A stretch of DNA of 64,000 bases from Clostridia bacterium (GCA_017504625.1 JAFVQU010000012.1:24518-88517), one strand, 5' to 3'; positions 24,360 through 33,486 are shown, numbered from the stretch's first letter. Numbers and translations: made by a program. The notes: generated by a model not told the origin, from the letters alone.

Positions 24360-25805
24360 ATGGTATTTTCAAGTCTTCTTTTCGTCTTTTTGTTTCTCGT
24401 GGCGTCTTACTCCATATATTTGCTGTGCGGCAAGACGATAAACGCGAAAAACGTTATACTTTTGGTATCATCGTTGATATTTTACGCATGGGGCGGCCCC
24501 GCGCTCGTGTCACTTCTCTGCCTTATGGCGTTTATCTGCTGGGCGGGTGCCATAATCATTGATAACGCCGAGCGAAAGAAGCTCCGTTTGGCTCTCTGCT
24601 GGGCTACCGTCGCCGTTTGCATAGCTATTCTCATTATTTTCAAGTACACGGTATTCGCGATTACAAACGTATACGCGCTTTTCAATATTGATTCACCAAT
24701 TCCCTCTATCGCTCTCCCAATAGGTATATCGTTTTACACCTTCCAGCTCATCTCCTACGTTATCGACGTATATCGCAGCGAAGTCAAGGCGCAGAGAAAA
24801 TACTGGCATCTTTTGCTCTACGCATCGCTTTTCCATCAGTGCATAGCAGGCCCCATCGTGCGCTATGCCGACGTTGAAAACGACATTGAAAACAGAGTGA
24901 TGAAGCGCGAGGAGATAAGCCGCGGTATTACTCGGTTTGCCTTCGGTCTTGCGAAAAAAGCCGTTCTTGCAAACGGATGCGGCGCAATAGTCGACGCATT
25001 CTTCACTAATTCCGATACGGGTGCTTTGATGACGGCAGGTGAAATATCGGCGCTTCCCGCGCTTGCGGTCGTAATAGGTGTATTCACCTATATGCTTCAG
25101 CTCTATCTCGATTTCTCGGCATATTCCGATATGGCTATTGGTATGGGCCTTATGATAGGCTTCCACTACAAAGAAAACTTCAACTACCCCTACGTTGCCA
25201 CCTCGGTCACTGATTTCTGGAGAAGATGGCACATCTCGCTCTCAACATTCTTCCGCGATTACGTATACATTCCCCTCGGAGGAAATAGAGTGACCGTTCC
25301 GCGTCATATCATAAATATGTTCGTCGTTTGGGCGCTTACTGGATTCTGGCACGGAGCAAGCTGGAATTATCTTTTCTGGGGACTTTATTGGTTTGTCTTT
25401 CTCGTGCTTGAAAAGTATCTTATCAAGCCGAAGAAGAACCCCCGAGGCCTTATTCGTATAGGCCGCACCGCGCTCACTCTCGTGATCGTATTTTTCGCCT
25501 CAATGCTCTTTAAATTCGAGGATCTCTCCTCTCTCGGACAAGCATTCCTCAATCTGTTCGGCAGAAACGGATTTACCGACGCGGCAACCAATCTTGTGCT
25601 TAAGAACAATATGTTCTTTATAATATTCGCTTCGATAGTATCTACTCCCATCGTGCCTGCGGTTGCAGCTCTTGCAAGCAAAACTCGCGCAACGGCGGCA
25701 GTTTCAAAGGTCGTCGGCGCGCTTATCCCCGCCGCGCTTGTAGTCGTATCGGCTATCTGCCTTGCGGGTAACAGCTACAACCCCTTCCTCTACTTCCAAT
25801 TCTGA
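24360..25805 (+). CDS. MBOAT family O-acyltransferase (AlgI/DltB-like)
   Basis: A 481-residue membrane-bound O-acyltransferase with about eleven hydrophobic segments. The family signature is present: NYPYVATSVTDFWRRWHISL, then the catalytic histidine region TGFWHGASWNYLFWG. AlgI-type proteins pass acetyl groups across the membrane for O-acetylation of an exported polysaccharide. GGAGG lies 9 bases before the ATG. The next gene starts 17 bp later and encodes a DHHW protein, the usual extracytoplasmic partner, so the pair probably acetylates a cell-surface polymer. No glycosyltransferase genes adjoin, so the polymer is unknown. Confidence 0.9.
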   Translation: MVFSSLLFVFLFLVASYSIYLLCGKTINAKNVILLVSSLIFYAWGGPALVSLLCLMAFICWAGAIIIDNAERKKLRLALCWATVAVCIAILIIFKYTVFAITNVYALFNIDSPIPSIALPIGISFYTFQLISYVIDVYRSEVKAQRKYWHLLLYASLFHQCIAGPIVRYADVENDIENRVMKREEISRGITRFAFGLAKKAVLANGCGAIVDAFFTNSDTGALMTAGEISALPALAVVIGVFTYMLQLYLDFSAYSDMAIGMGLMIGFHYKENFNYPYVATSVTDFWRRWHISLSTFFRDYVYIPLGGNRVTVPRHIINMFVVWALTGFWHGASWNYLFWGLYWFVFLVLEKYLIKPKKNPRGLIRIGRTALTLVIVFFASMLFKFEDLSSLGQAFLNLFGRNGFTDAATNLVLKNNMFFIIFASIVSTPIVPAVAALASKTRATAAVSKVVGALIPAALVVVSAICLAGNSYNPFLYFQF

Positions 25806-25822
25806 TGAAAGGAGAATTATTT

Positions 25823-27109
25823 ATGAACGAGCAAAGCAAATTTTCAAGAATAATCGACGGCGTAAAAATTCTCCTTTTCGTTACGGTGATGATTGCGGGA
25901 TTTATTATCGGCCTTGCGTTTTTCGCCCGACCCGACAAGTCTGAAAATGAAAAGCGAGAGCTTACAAAATTCCCGGAATTCACGCTTTCAAGCTTTCTCT
26001 CGGGTGATTTTACAAGTCAGGTCAGCCTTTGGTATTCCGACACCTATCCCTTGCGCGAGCCGATGATTCTCGCGAGCAACGCTCTTGAACAGAATCTTTA
26101 CGGCATCCGTGACGAGCAGTATATCGGCGGCGGAGAGGGCGACGATATTCCCGACGAGCCTATTAACTCCGACAAGGAGGTAATCTTCAACCCCACCGAC
26201 GACGGTAAGGGTGAGCGCTTTGAGGGCTTGTACCTAAACGGCAGCACCGCATATCAGCTCTACTTCTTCAACAAGCAGAATTCTGACTCCTACGCCGCTC
26301 TTATAAATCAGTTCGCATCACAGGTCAAGGGAAAAGCAACTGTTTACGACATGATCGTGCCCTTGCACTATCAGATCGCGCTCCCCGAGGAAACACGCGA
26401 CAAGTACGGCGCATCGGATTGCGAAGATGCTATCGACTATATGTACTCGCTTCTATCCAATGAGATCGTAACGGTCGACACGCTTCCGAATCTTATTTCT
26501 CACAACGACGAATACCTTTATTTCCGTACCGACCACCATTGGACTGCGCGAGGCGCATATTACGCCTACGAGGCGTTTTGTAACCGCAAGGGTATTTCCC
26601 CCACACCGCTTGAAAACTACCAGAGAGTAGAATTTGACGGCTTCCTCGGCACATTCTACGAGCAAGCGAAGTCGCCCGTGGCTATGAAAGACAATCCCGA
26701 CTACGTTGAAGCCTTCGTACCGATCGGCGTCAACGAGGAAACGGTATACGATTCCGAAGGAAACGTGATCGGCGAATACGCGGTAGTCTACAAGGGCGCA
26801 GGAAAATACACCGCGGGAAACAAATATCTCTGCTTCATTGCGGGCGACCAGCCGCTCACAAAGATCGAAAACCCCAACATTAACAACGGTTCGTCGATAG
26901 TGGTAGTCAAGGAATCCTACGGAAACGCATTCGTTCCCTTCCTCGTTGACTCTTATCAGACCGTATACGTTATAGATTACAGAAAGTGGGACGGCAAGCT
27001 TGCTGATTTCGTGCTTGAAAACTCGGTTGACGACGTTCTTTTCCTCAACGTAGTAAACACCACCTCAACCGGCGCGCGCCTGCTTGAGCTTCAGTCTATA
27101 ATTGAATAA
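25823..27109 (+). CDS. DHHW family protein (AlgJ/AlgX-like)
   Basis: A 428-residue protein with one N-terminal transmembrane segment (about 15-37) and an extracytoplasmic SGNH-hydrolase-like domain. The name motif is visible as RTDHHWTARGAYYAYEAF near residue 238, and KESYGNAFVPFL near 370 supplies the catalytic-serine-like block. It is the expected partner of the MBOAT protein in O-acetylation of exported polysaccharide. ATG 25823 has AAAGGAG upstream and is preferred over 25805, which overlaps the MBOAT stop. The acceptor polymer is not identifiable from this window. Confidence 0.88.
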   Translation: MNEQSKFSRIIDGVKILLFVTVMIAGFIIGLAFFARPDKSENEKRELTKFPEFTLSSFLSGDFTSQVSLWYSDTYPLREPMILASNALEQNLYGIRDEQYIGGGEGDDIPDEPINSDKEVIFNPTDDGKGERFEGLYLNGSTAYQLYFFNKQNSDSYAALINQFASQVKGKATVYDMIVPLHYQIALPEETRDKYGASDCEDAIDYMYSLLSNEIVTVDTLPNLISHNDEYLYFRTDHHWTARGAYYAYEAFCNRKGISPTPLENYQRVEFDGFLGTFYEQAKSPVAMKDNPDYVEAFVPIGVNEETVYDSEGNVIGEYAVVYKGAGKYTAGNKYLCFIAGDQPLTKIENPNINNGSSIVVVKESYGNAFVPFLVDSYQTVYVIDYRKWDGKLADFVLENSVDDVLFLNVVNTTSTGARLLELQSIIE

Positions 27110-27142
27110 AAAAATCTCCGCGATATTCGCGGAGATTTTTTT
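27110..27142. terminator. bidirectional terminator
   Basis: AAAAATCTCCGCG-ATATT-CGCGGAGATTTTT, a long stem with A and T tracts, between the converging DHHW gene and first solute-binding gene. Confidence 0.9.
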
Positions 27143-27154
27143 GCTTCCTGCTTA

Positions 27155-28609
27155 TTACTTTACGTTCTTGAAGAACCTCTTAAGCTTATTGTTAATAGAT
27201 GTCTGGCAACCTGCTACGTAGGAAGAAAGATTTGCATTGGTTCCCTCCTGGGTGAGCTTACTCAAGCAGTACAGGTACTCGTTGCTGTCCTTGATTACCG
27301 AATAGTAGGTAAGCGCAAGCTCGGAGCAAACGCTGTCCCATACTATATCAAGCATCTTCTTATCCTCGGGCATATCTGCAACCTGCTTACCAAGCATCTT
27401 CTCATAGAATGCGGTGTTTACCTCGTCGCTGTAGTAGGAAAGCATCTCAAGCGTTTCACCGATCATCTGAGGACGGTCATTCTCTCCCATATACGAGGGT
27501 ACGCAAATATATCCGCCCCACTGAAGCGAGCGATATTCCTTCTGCGCCTCGTTATACATAGGATAAGGAAGAACACCGAAATCAACGCCGGTAGAAAGAA
27601 TGTTGGAAAGCCAATATGTACCGTTTATAGTCATAAGCGCTCTGCCATTACCCATATTGGGAGCGGGCTGTTTATCAATAGGCATATACGCAAAATCACT
27701 TCTTACGAGATTATAGAGCTTCTTTACCGCTTCATCGGTCTTTTGCTTATTCTTCTCAGTAAAGATCGCCATAACGTAATTGCCTCTGTCATCCTGCTCT
27801 ATAAGTTGGATTCCAAGTCCCTGGATCATTCCCGCATATCCGATATAGTCGGTAGAGGTAACGAATCCAAAGGTATCGTCGTCGGTCTTACCGTTAGACT
27901 CGGCGTCGATATAAACAAGCTCTGCTACCGAGATCATCTTGTCAAGTGTCCAGCGGTAATTCTCAACAGTCTCATAAAGGCTTTCATCAAGCTGATCCTC
28001 GTATCTTGCAAGCAGCTCCTTGTTAAAGGTAATAACGTGAGTGTAGAAAATGTTAAAATCGCTAAAGCCGAGGTAGAAATGACCGTTAGCGGAGATCTCA
28101 TCCATAACGTCGTACTTCCAATAATCTGCGTATAGGTCAAGCTCGGGCATATCCTGAAAGTCGGTAAGGTAGTTACCGGTAATAAAACCGTCTATACCGT
28201 AATAAACGTGGGATACGAGCGTATCGACAGAGCCATCCTTGATCTTAACCGCGTTCTTGAAGGGCTCAACGTATCTGTTCTCACCGTCGGTCTTAACTCC
28301 GACGATCTCAACGCCAAGATATTTTCTGACGTTCTCCTGACGGTTATAAAGAGCATTTGAAAGCACAGCGTCGCCTGCTTCCTCTACCCAATAAAAGTCC
28401 ATGGGGTTAACGTCGGGAAGAATGTTGAGGTAGAACTCCTCGCCGTAGTTATTTTTTTCAATTTCGGGCAAATACTCGTCTTCGGGCACATCGCTTGCAT
28501 CGGGAGCAGAAGTAGTTACCTCGGGATCAGTCTCACCGCAACCCACGAAAACCGAAACCGACATTACAAAAATTAGCAAAATCGCCAAAATTCTTACATA
28601 GCTTTTCAT
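27155..28609 (-). CDS. ABC-type solute-binding lipoprotein, paralogue 1
   Basis: A 484-residue exported lipoprotein: signal peptide with lipobox FVGC (Cys about 23), an acidic Thr/Ser linker, then a two-lobe binding fold. Aligned by eye with the next two genes it shares the blocks NVRKYLGVEIVG, HVYYGIDGFITGNYLTD, NYRWTLDKMIS, SLQWGGYICVPSYMG and MLGKQVADMPEDKKM, so the three are clear paralogues. An NGKTDDDTFG loop resembles the Ca-binding loops of sugar-binding proteins. No permease or ATPase gene is near. ATG 28609 has AAAGGAT upstream; the ORF's upstream extension lacks a ribosome site. A carbohydrate or glycan-fragment ligand is the usual role for this class, but is not shown. Confidence 0.83.
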   Translation of the reverse strand: MKSYVRILAILLIFVMSVSVFVGCGETDPEVTTSAPDASDVPEDEYLPEIEKNNYGEEFYLNILPDVNPMDFYWVEEAGDAVLSNALYNRQENVRKYLGVEIVGVKTDGENRYVEPFKNAVKIKDGSVDTLVSHVYYGIDGFITGNYLTDFQDMPELDLYADYWKYDVMDEISANGHFYLGFSDFNIFYTHVITFNKELLARYEDQLDESLYETVENYRWTLDKMISVAELVYIDAESNGKTDDDTFGFVTSTDYIGYAGMIQGLGIQLIEQDDRGNYVMAIFTEKNKQKTDEAVKKLYNLVRSDFAYMPIDKQPAPNMGNGRALMTINGTYWLSNILSTGVDFGVLPYPMYNEAQKEYRSLQWGGYICVPSYMGENDRPQMIGETLEMLSYYSDEVNTAFYEKMLGKQVADMPEDKKMLDIVWDSVCSELALTYYSVIKDSNEYLYCLSKLTQEGTNANLSSYVAGCQTSINNKLKRFFKNVK

Positions 28610-28653
28610 ACTTACTATCCTTTCATAATGAAAAATCACAACATATCTATTAC

Positions 28654-28682
28654 ATTTTATCATACATCATAGTAAGTGTCAA
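28654..28682 (-). promoter_or_regulatory. sigma-A promoter of solute-binding paralogue 1
   Basis: TTGACA (28682-28677) and TAAAAT (28659-28654), spacer 17 bp, minus strand. Confidence 0.75.
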
Positions 28683-28741
28683 GTATATTCCCCCAAATCT
28701 CCCAATTCACACAAAATTTGCAATAGCAATTTTTGCAATAT

Positions 28742-28768
28742 AAAAGCGGCAGAAAATTCTGCCGCTTT
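28742..28768 (-). terminator. terminator of solute-binding paralogue 2
   Basis: AAAGCGGCAGAA and TTCTGCCGCTTT pair as a 12-bp stem, followed on the minus strand by TATATTGC. It isolates paralogue 2 from paralogue 1. Confidence 0.7.
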
Positions 28769-28778
28769 GCTTTTTAAA

Positions 28779-30236
28779 TTATTTTACTTCCTTAACAAAT
28801 TGCTTGAAGTTCTTCTGAATGGTGCTCTCGCAACCGCCTACGAAGGATGCAAGATTGGTGGTAGAATCTGCCTTGGTTACTCTGGGAAGAACGTAAAGCA
28901 CGTCGGTCTTGAGAACTACCGAGAAGTAGGTCTGTCCGGCATCAGAGCATACGCTGTCCCAAATAACGTCAAACATTCTTCTATCCTCGGGAGCATCCGC
29001 AACCTGCTTACCGAGAAGCTTCTCGTAGTATGCGGTTGCAACGTCGTCACTGTAATAGCAGAGCATCTCAAGCGTTTCACCGATCATCTGAGGACGGTCG
29101 CCCTCACCCATGTAGGAAGGAACGCAAAGGTATCCACCCCACTGAAGCGAACGGTAACCAACATTCTTCTGCGCCTCATTGTACATCGGGAAAGGAAGAA
29201 CTCCGAACTCTACTCCGCTCGAGAGATATCCCTTAAGCCAGGGAGTTCCCGAAACCTCCATAAGTGCTCTTCCGGAGGTCATCTGTGGGTAAGAATAGTC
29301 ATTTCTGAAGCAAGCGTAATCGCTGAGAGCAAGATTCTTGATCTTATCGCAAAGATCACTCATCTTCTGCTTGTTAGCTTCGTTATAGAAGGAAATGCCG
29401 TAAATTCCTCTCTCATCCTGCTCGATAATGTTTATATCGCTCGCCTGCATAAAGCCGATAAAGGGAACGCTCTGGAATCCTACTATACCGTACTGGTCAT
29501 CGTCGGTCTTACCGTCGGAGTTATTGTCGATATATCCAAGGCTTGCGATGCTGATCATCTGATCAAGAGTCCAATGGTAGTTATCAACCATCTCGTAGAT
29601 GCTCTCGTCAAACTGATCCTCGTACTTTGCAAGGATCTCCTTGTTAAAGGTAATAACGTGAGTATAGAGAATATTGAGGTCACCGAATCCAAGATAGAGA
29701 CGGCCGTTGATACCGATATCCTCCATGAATTGAAGCTTCCAATAATCAGCGTTAAGATTAATCTCGGGAATATCGTTAAAATCCATAATATAATTTCCCG
29801 TGATAAAGCCGTCTATTCCGTAATAAACGTGCGACACGAGAAGGTCAACCGAGCCGTCCTTGATCTGAACCGCGCTCTTGAAGGGCTGAACGTATCTGTC
29901 CTCGCTCTCGGTATCACTACCTACGACCTCAACGCCGAGATATTTTCTTACGTTTTCCTGACGGTTATAAACCGCCTCGGACAAAGCGTCATTCTTACTT
30001 TCTGCCACCCAATAAGTATCAACGGGGTTAGAATCTCCCATGATCCAGAAGAAGAACTCCTCGTTGTAGTTATTCTTCTCAACGTCGGGCTTAAATTCTC
30101 TATCTTCGTCAATTTCCACGGAGTCACTGTTGCCTGAACCGTCTTCTACCACTGATTCATTTCCGCAAGCGGCGAATACGGACACAAGCATCACGATTGC
30201 AATTAAGAATGCGATCAACTTGAAATAATTTTTCAT
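28779..30236 (-). CDS. ABC-type solute-binding lipoprotein, paralogue 2
   Basis: A 485-residue paralogue of the neighbours: signal peptide with lipobox FAAC, Ser/Gly/Asp linker, then the shared blocks NVRKYLGVEVVG, HVYYGIDGFITGNYIMDF, SLQWGGYLCVPSYMG and LLGKQVADAPEDRRM. It differs most from paralogue 1 in the middle region (about 250-330), where ligand contacts would lie. The start is ATG 30236, with AAAGG upstream. It has its own promoter, carrying a 12-bp inverted repeat (30280-30313), and its own terminator, so it can be regulated separately. A long plus-strand ORF opposite this gene (28767-30137) is a reading-frame shadow. Confidence 0.83.
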   Translation of the reverse strand: MKNYFKLIAFLIAIVMLVSVFAACGNESVVEDGSGNSDSVEIDEDREFKPDVEKNNYNEEFFFWIMGDSNPVDTYWVAESKNDALSEAVYNRQENVRKYLGVEVVGSDTESEDRYVQPFKSAVQIKDGSVDLLVSHVYYGIDGFITGNYIMDFNDIPEINLNADYWKLQFMEDIGINGRLYLGFGDLNILYTHVITFNKEILAKYEDQFDESIYEMVDNYHWTLDQMISIASLGYIDNNSDGKTDDDQYGIVGFQSVPFIGFMQASDINIIEQDERGIYGISFYNEANKQKMSDLCDKIKNLALSDYACFRNDYSYPQMTSGRALMEVSGTPWLKGYLSSGVEFGVLPFPMYNEAQKNVGYRSLQWGGYLCVPSYMGEGDRPQMIGETLEMLCYYSDDVATAYYEKLLGKQVADAPEDRRMFDVIWDSVCSDAGQTYFSVVLKTDVLYVLPRVTKADSTTNLASFVGGCESTIQKNFKQFVKEVK

Positions 30237-30279
30237 TTCATTCAACCTTTCCTGAAAACAATAATTCCCTGTAAAACAA

Positions 30280-30313
30280 GAGGGCGTACGCATTAATTTT
30301 AGCATACACCCTC
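30280..30313. promoter_or_regulatory. imperfect 12-bp inverted repeat, candidate operator
   Basis: GAGGGCGTACGC (30280-30291) and GCATACACCCTC (30302-30313) match in 10 of 12 positions around a 10-bp centre. The repeat brackets the -10 box of paralogue 2 and reaches into the spacer. Confidence 0.5.
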
Positions 30314-30324
30314 AAAATTGTCAA
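30296..30324 (-). promoter_or_regulatory. sigma-A promoter of solute-binding paralogue 2
   Basis: TTGACA (30324-30319) and TAAAAT (30301-30296), spacer 17 bp, minus strand. Confidence 0.75.
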
Positions 30325-30385
30325 GTTGTAAGCGGAAATTTTTACAACTATATATTAAATATTAACATTTATATCACAATTAACG

Positions 30386-31840
30386 TCACTTTATGCTATT
30401 GAAAAACTTTTTCAATCCGTTGTTTGCAGATGCTTCATTAGTTGCATTAAAGGATGCGAGATTCTGCGTGGAGCCCTCTCTTATGATAGATGGAATCATA
30501 AATGAGTATCCCGTCTTGTTCATTGCAGAGCCATATGTCAGACCAAAGTCGGAACACACACTATCCCAAACGATATTCAGCATCTCCTTATCAAGAGGAG
30601 CATCCGCAACCTGCTTTCCAAGAAGCTTTTCATAGTACGCAACGTTTACCTTGTCGCTGAAAAAGGCAAGCATTTCTACGGTCTCTCCAACCATAACGGG
30701 ATCTTTGAGATAGGAGGGGATGCAGATATATCCGCCCCACCCGAGTGAGCGATATCCTACGTTTTTCTGGTTTTCATCGTACATAGGATAAGGAATTACA
30801 CCAAAGTCAATATTGTTATCAAGGAATCCGGGAAGGCTGGTGGTTCTGGAAAGGTACATAAGGCCTTTATTTTCAACGAACATCCTCGCAGGAAGCGGGA
30901 TATTATCCGTGAAAAACGCGCTCTCGCTTCTGACAAGATCGTACAGCTTATCGACGAGGTCGCTTGTCTTTTGCTTATTGGTCGCGTTGTAGCACGATAC
31001 CTTATACGCTCCTCTTTCGTCCATCTCGACGATATTTATGCCGCTTGACTGTAGTAAGGACGCGGAGGGCACCTCGAGGTCGGCAAGAAGTCCAAAGGTA
31101 TCATTCTCCGTCTTGCCCATTTCTCCCTCGTCAATATAAACGAGGTTAGCTATTGAGATCATTTTGTCAAGCGTCCAAGTATAATTCTGAACCATCGTAT
31201 AGAAGTCTTCGCCTATAGCGTCACTGTAACGATCAAACATCTCCTTGTTGAACGCAACAACATTGGTTCTGAGAATGTTGTACTCACTGAAGCCAAGGTA
31301 CATACGTCCCTTTACGGACAGCTCATCCATAAAGTCATACTTCCAATAATCCGCGCTAAGATCTATTTCGGGAATATCGTTATAGTCGGTGAGATAATTG
31401 CCGGTGATAAAGCCGTCAATACCGTAAAAAACATGGGTAAGCAGCATATGGACGGAATCGTCCTTGTTCATTACCGCTGCCTTGAAGGGCGCAACGTATC
31501 TATCCTCTCCGTCGGTTGTCTTGGCAAATATTTCAGTACCAAGATACTTGCGGACTCTTTCCTGACGGGTGTATACAGCCTCGGACATAGCGTCGCTTCT
31601 GCTCTCCGCTACCCAATAAAGATCAGGTTGGTTAGTATCAGGTGAGATCGAAATATAAAATTCTGTGTCATAATTCTTTTTTGCAATGGATGGATGAACT
31701 TCGCGAGAAGTCGAATCAGATGACTGAGTTTCGCTTTCCGCTGTGGTAATCTCCTCGTTCACACCGCCACACGACGCAAGTATACTGAGCGACATCATTA
31801 ATGCCAGAACAAGTACGGCTATCTTTATGACAGATTTCAT
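30386..31840 (-). CDS. ABC-type solute-binding lipoprotein, paralogue 3
   Basis: A 484-residue member of the same trio: signal peptide with lipobox LASC, Ser/Thr/Glu linker, then RVRKYLGTEIFA, HVFYGIDGFITGNYLTDYND, SLGWGGYICIPSYL and LLGKQVADAPLDKEM. The start is ATG 31840 with AAGGGGGAG upstream. It has its own TTGACA/TAAAAT promoter, but I see no strong terminator between it and paralogue 2, only a 7-bp stem GTTGTAA/TTACAAC. The trio is likely the product of tandem duplication, with divergence in the ligand-binding middle. The matching membrane components must be elsewhere, if they exist. Confidence 0.83.
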   Translation of the reverse strand: MKSVIKIAVLVLALMMSLSILASCGGVNEEITTAESETQSSDSTSREVHPSIAKKNYDTEFYISISPDTNQPDLYWVAESRSDAMSEAVYTRQERVRKYLGTEIFAKTTDGEDRYVAPFKAAVMNKDDSVHMLLTHVFYGIDGFITGNYLTDYNDIPEIDLSADYWKYDFMDELSVKGRMYLGFSEYNILRTNVVAFNKEMFDRYSDAIGEDFYTMVQNYTWTLDKMISIANLVYIDEGEMGKTENDTFGLLADLEVPSASLLQSSGINIVEMDERGAYKVSCYNATNKQKTSDLVDKLYDLVRSESAFFTDNIPLPARMFVENKGLMYLSRTTSLPGFLDNNIDFGVIPYPMYDENQKNVGYRSLGWGGYICIPSYLKDPVMVGETVEMLAFFSDKVNVAYYEKLLGKQVADAPLDKEMLNIVWDSVCSDFGLTYGSAMNKTGYSFMIPSIIREGSTQNLASFNATNEASANNGLKKFFNSIK

Positions 31841-31896
31841 AGTACTCCCCCTTAAAAAGTTTATCAGAAACAATATAGTGTTCTCTACTAATACAC

Positions 31897-31925
31897 ATTT
31901 TATCACCACAAAAAAATCTTGTCAA
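31897..31925 (-). promoter_or_regulatory. sigma-A promoter of solute-binding paralogue 3
   Basis: TTGACA (31925-31920) and TAAAAT (31902-31897), spacer 17 bp, minus strand. The hexamers are identical to those of the other two paralogues. The rest of the roughly 300-bp gap to 32140 shows only the divergent promoter at 32080. Confidence 0.75.
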
Positions 31926-32079
31926 GCGGAGTTTTACACTTAGGTAATTTTTAGCAGTTTGTATTATTTGTTTTACCAATTTTCATAGTGCGCTACTCTT
32001 TATACAACCGCTTTTTACAGTTTCTATGCACCATATATTTATTTTTTCATACTATTTTAACAGCGAGTGCATATCACGC

Positions 32080-32108
32080 TTGAAAAAACATAAAAAATGT
32101 GCTATAAT
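32080..32108 (+). promoter_or_regulatory. sigma-A promoter of the flavin reductase gene
   Basis: TTGAAA at 32080-32085 and TATAAT at 32103-32108 with a 17-bp spacer. Confidence 0.8.
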
Positions 32109-32139
32109 TCGCATATACGGAAAGATGAGGTGTAATTTT

Positions 32140-32655
32140 ATGAATAACTACCGCGAAATTTCTCCCGAGGAGCTTTCCTGCTCCCCCATCAAGCTTATCG
32201 GAAAGGATTGGCTGCTCATAACCGCCCCCGACTCGACCAAGGAGTGCGGCGCAAACGCTATGACGGCAAGCTGGGGTGGACTCGGCGTGCTTTGGAGCTT
32301 ACCAGTTGCCACGATTTACGTTCGTCCTCAAAGATATACCTACTCTCTTGTCGAAAACGAGGACGAAATATCGCTCTGCTTCCCCTCAGAAAAATATCGC
32401 AAGGCGCTCGGTCTCTGCGGCACGAAATCGGGACGCGATTGCGATAAAATAGCAGAGGCGGGACTAACGGTAAAAAAGGTGGACGGTGTACCCGTGATCG
32501 ATGATTCAGAGCTTATCCTGATCTGTAAAAAGCTCTACGCCGACGATATCAAAAAAGAAAATTTCGTTGACGAGCATCCGCTTTCTCACTACGAAAAAAA
32601 TGATTTTCACCGCTTCTACGTGCTTGAAATAAAGAAGGTTCTCGTTAAGGACTGA
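32140..32655 (+). CDS. flavin reductase family protein
   Basis: A 171-residue FMN-binding split-barrel protein of the flavin reductase-like family. The segments KDWLLITAPDSTKECGANAM and VATIYVRPQRYTYSLVE match the flavin-binding core. Members reduce flavin with NAD(P)H or serve as flavoredoxin-like electron carriers; the partner here is unknown. The start is ATG 32140 with GAGGTG 8 bases upstream. An ORF extension back to 32026 runs through the promoter and is not translated. The phosphodiesterase follows in the same direction after a hairpin element. Confidence 0.85.
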   Translation: MNNYREISPEELSCSPIKLIGKDWLLITAPDSTKECGANAMTASWGGLGVLWSLPVATIYVRPQRYTYSLVENEDEISLCFPSEKYRKALGLCGTKSGRDCDKIAEAGLTVKKVDGVPVIDDSELILICKKLYADDIKKENFVDEHPLSHYEKNDFHRFYVLEIKKVLVKD

Positions 32656-32710
32656 CCTTCCGCCATTTAAATTCACCGCACGGCTACAAATCAATAAATT
32701 CTATCCTGAA

Positions 32711-32745
32711 AGGTTTTTGGTGCCGCCTTTTTGCAAAAAGGCGGC
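32711..32745 (+). repeat. dispersed hairpin element, copy 1
   Basis: AGGTTTTTGGT followed by a perfect hairpin, GCCGCCTTTTT-GC-AAAAAGGCGGC (32722-32745). Same architecture as the copies at 39275, 45888, 46000, 54774, 55633 and 59521. It may also act as a terminator for the flavin reductase gene. Confidence 0.65.
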
Positions 32746-32767
32746 AAAATCCCAAATAAAAACAACT

Positions 32768-33316
32768 ATGAAACTAATAATTGCATCTGATATCCACGGC
32801 GGAGCAGAATGCTGCCGTGCTCTGCTTGACGCGGCGGAGCGCGAGCGCGCGGACAAAATACTCCTGCTTGGAGATATACTCTATCACGGCCCTCGCAACG
32901 ATCTGCCCGCCGATTACGCACCCAAAAAGGTCATCGAAATGCTCAACTCTATAAAGGACAAGCTCATATGTGTCAAGGGCAACTGCGAGAGCGAGGTAGA
33001 CCAGATGGTGCTTGATTTCCCGATCATGCAGGAAAGCGCGCTCGTTTACGACGGCGAGTCCGACCTTACCTTATTCATGTCACACGGGCACAAATTTTCG
33101 CCCGCCATTCTCCCTCCCCTGCCCGCAAGATCGGTGTTCCTCTATGGCCATACTCACGTAAAAAAGGTCGAAAGAGTCGGTGATACGGTTTGTCTTAATC
33201 CCGGATCGGTAACACTGCCTAAGGAAAATAACCCAAAGACCTACGCGACCTATCAAAGCGGAAAAATTGAAATAAAAACACTCGACGGCGACATTTGTGA
33301 CACTGTTTCATTATGA
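32768..33316 (+). CDS. metallophosphoesterase, YfcE/MJ0936 family
   Basis: A 182-residue calcineurin-like phosphodiesterase. The metal-ligand motifs are all visible: SDIHGG, LLLGDILYHGPR, VKGNCESE, SHGHKF and YGHTHVK. YfcE hydrolyses model phosphodiesters with Mn; its natural substrate is uncertain. I chose ATG 32768 because the family begins at MKLIIASD, although no ribosome site is visible before it; the TTG at 32717 lies in the hairpin element. It precedes efp, which has its own promoter. Confidence 0.88.
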   Translation: MKLIIASDIHGGAECCRALLDAAERERADKILLLGDILYHGPRNDLPADYAPKKVIEMLNSIKDKLICVKGNCESEVDQMVLDFPIMQESALVYDGESDLTLFMSHGHKFSPAILPPLPARSVFLYGHTHVKKVERVGDTVCLNPGSVTLPKENNPKTYATYQSGKIEIKTLDGDICDTVSL

Positions 33317-33384
33317 TTTGAGCATAAAAACGCCCATTTTCGCTTCAAGTAACAAAAAATTTACAAAATCAAGGTTTGTCCCCC

Positions 33385-33413
33385 TTGCAAAAAGCGAGTT
33401 TTTGTTATATAAT
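33385..33413 (+). promoter_or_regulatory. sigma-A promoter of efp
   Basis: TTGCAA at 33385-33390 and TATAAT at 33408-33413 with a 17-bp spacer. The leader contains a small hairpin, TGTCCG/CGGACA (33437-33454). Confidence 0.75.
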
Positions 33414-33486
33414 GAAATGTAAACTATGCAAAGTGTGTCCGCACAAACGGACAAGCAACAAAAAAGTATCTTTGGAGGTATTTATT

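Noticed and set aside
28767-30137. 456-codon plus-strand ORF opposite solute-binding paralogue 2
   Set aside because: It mirrors the codon pattern of the minus-strand gene, has no ribosome site and no recognisable domain; the minus gene has a signal peptide, promoter and terminator.
32717-32767. Upstream TTG start for the phosphodiesterase
   Set aside because: It would translate the hairpin element; the conserved family start is ATG 32768.
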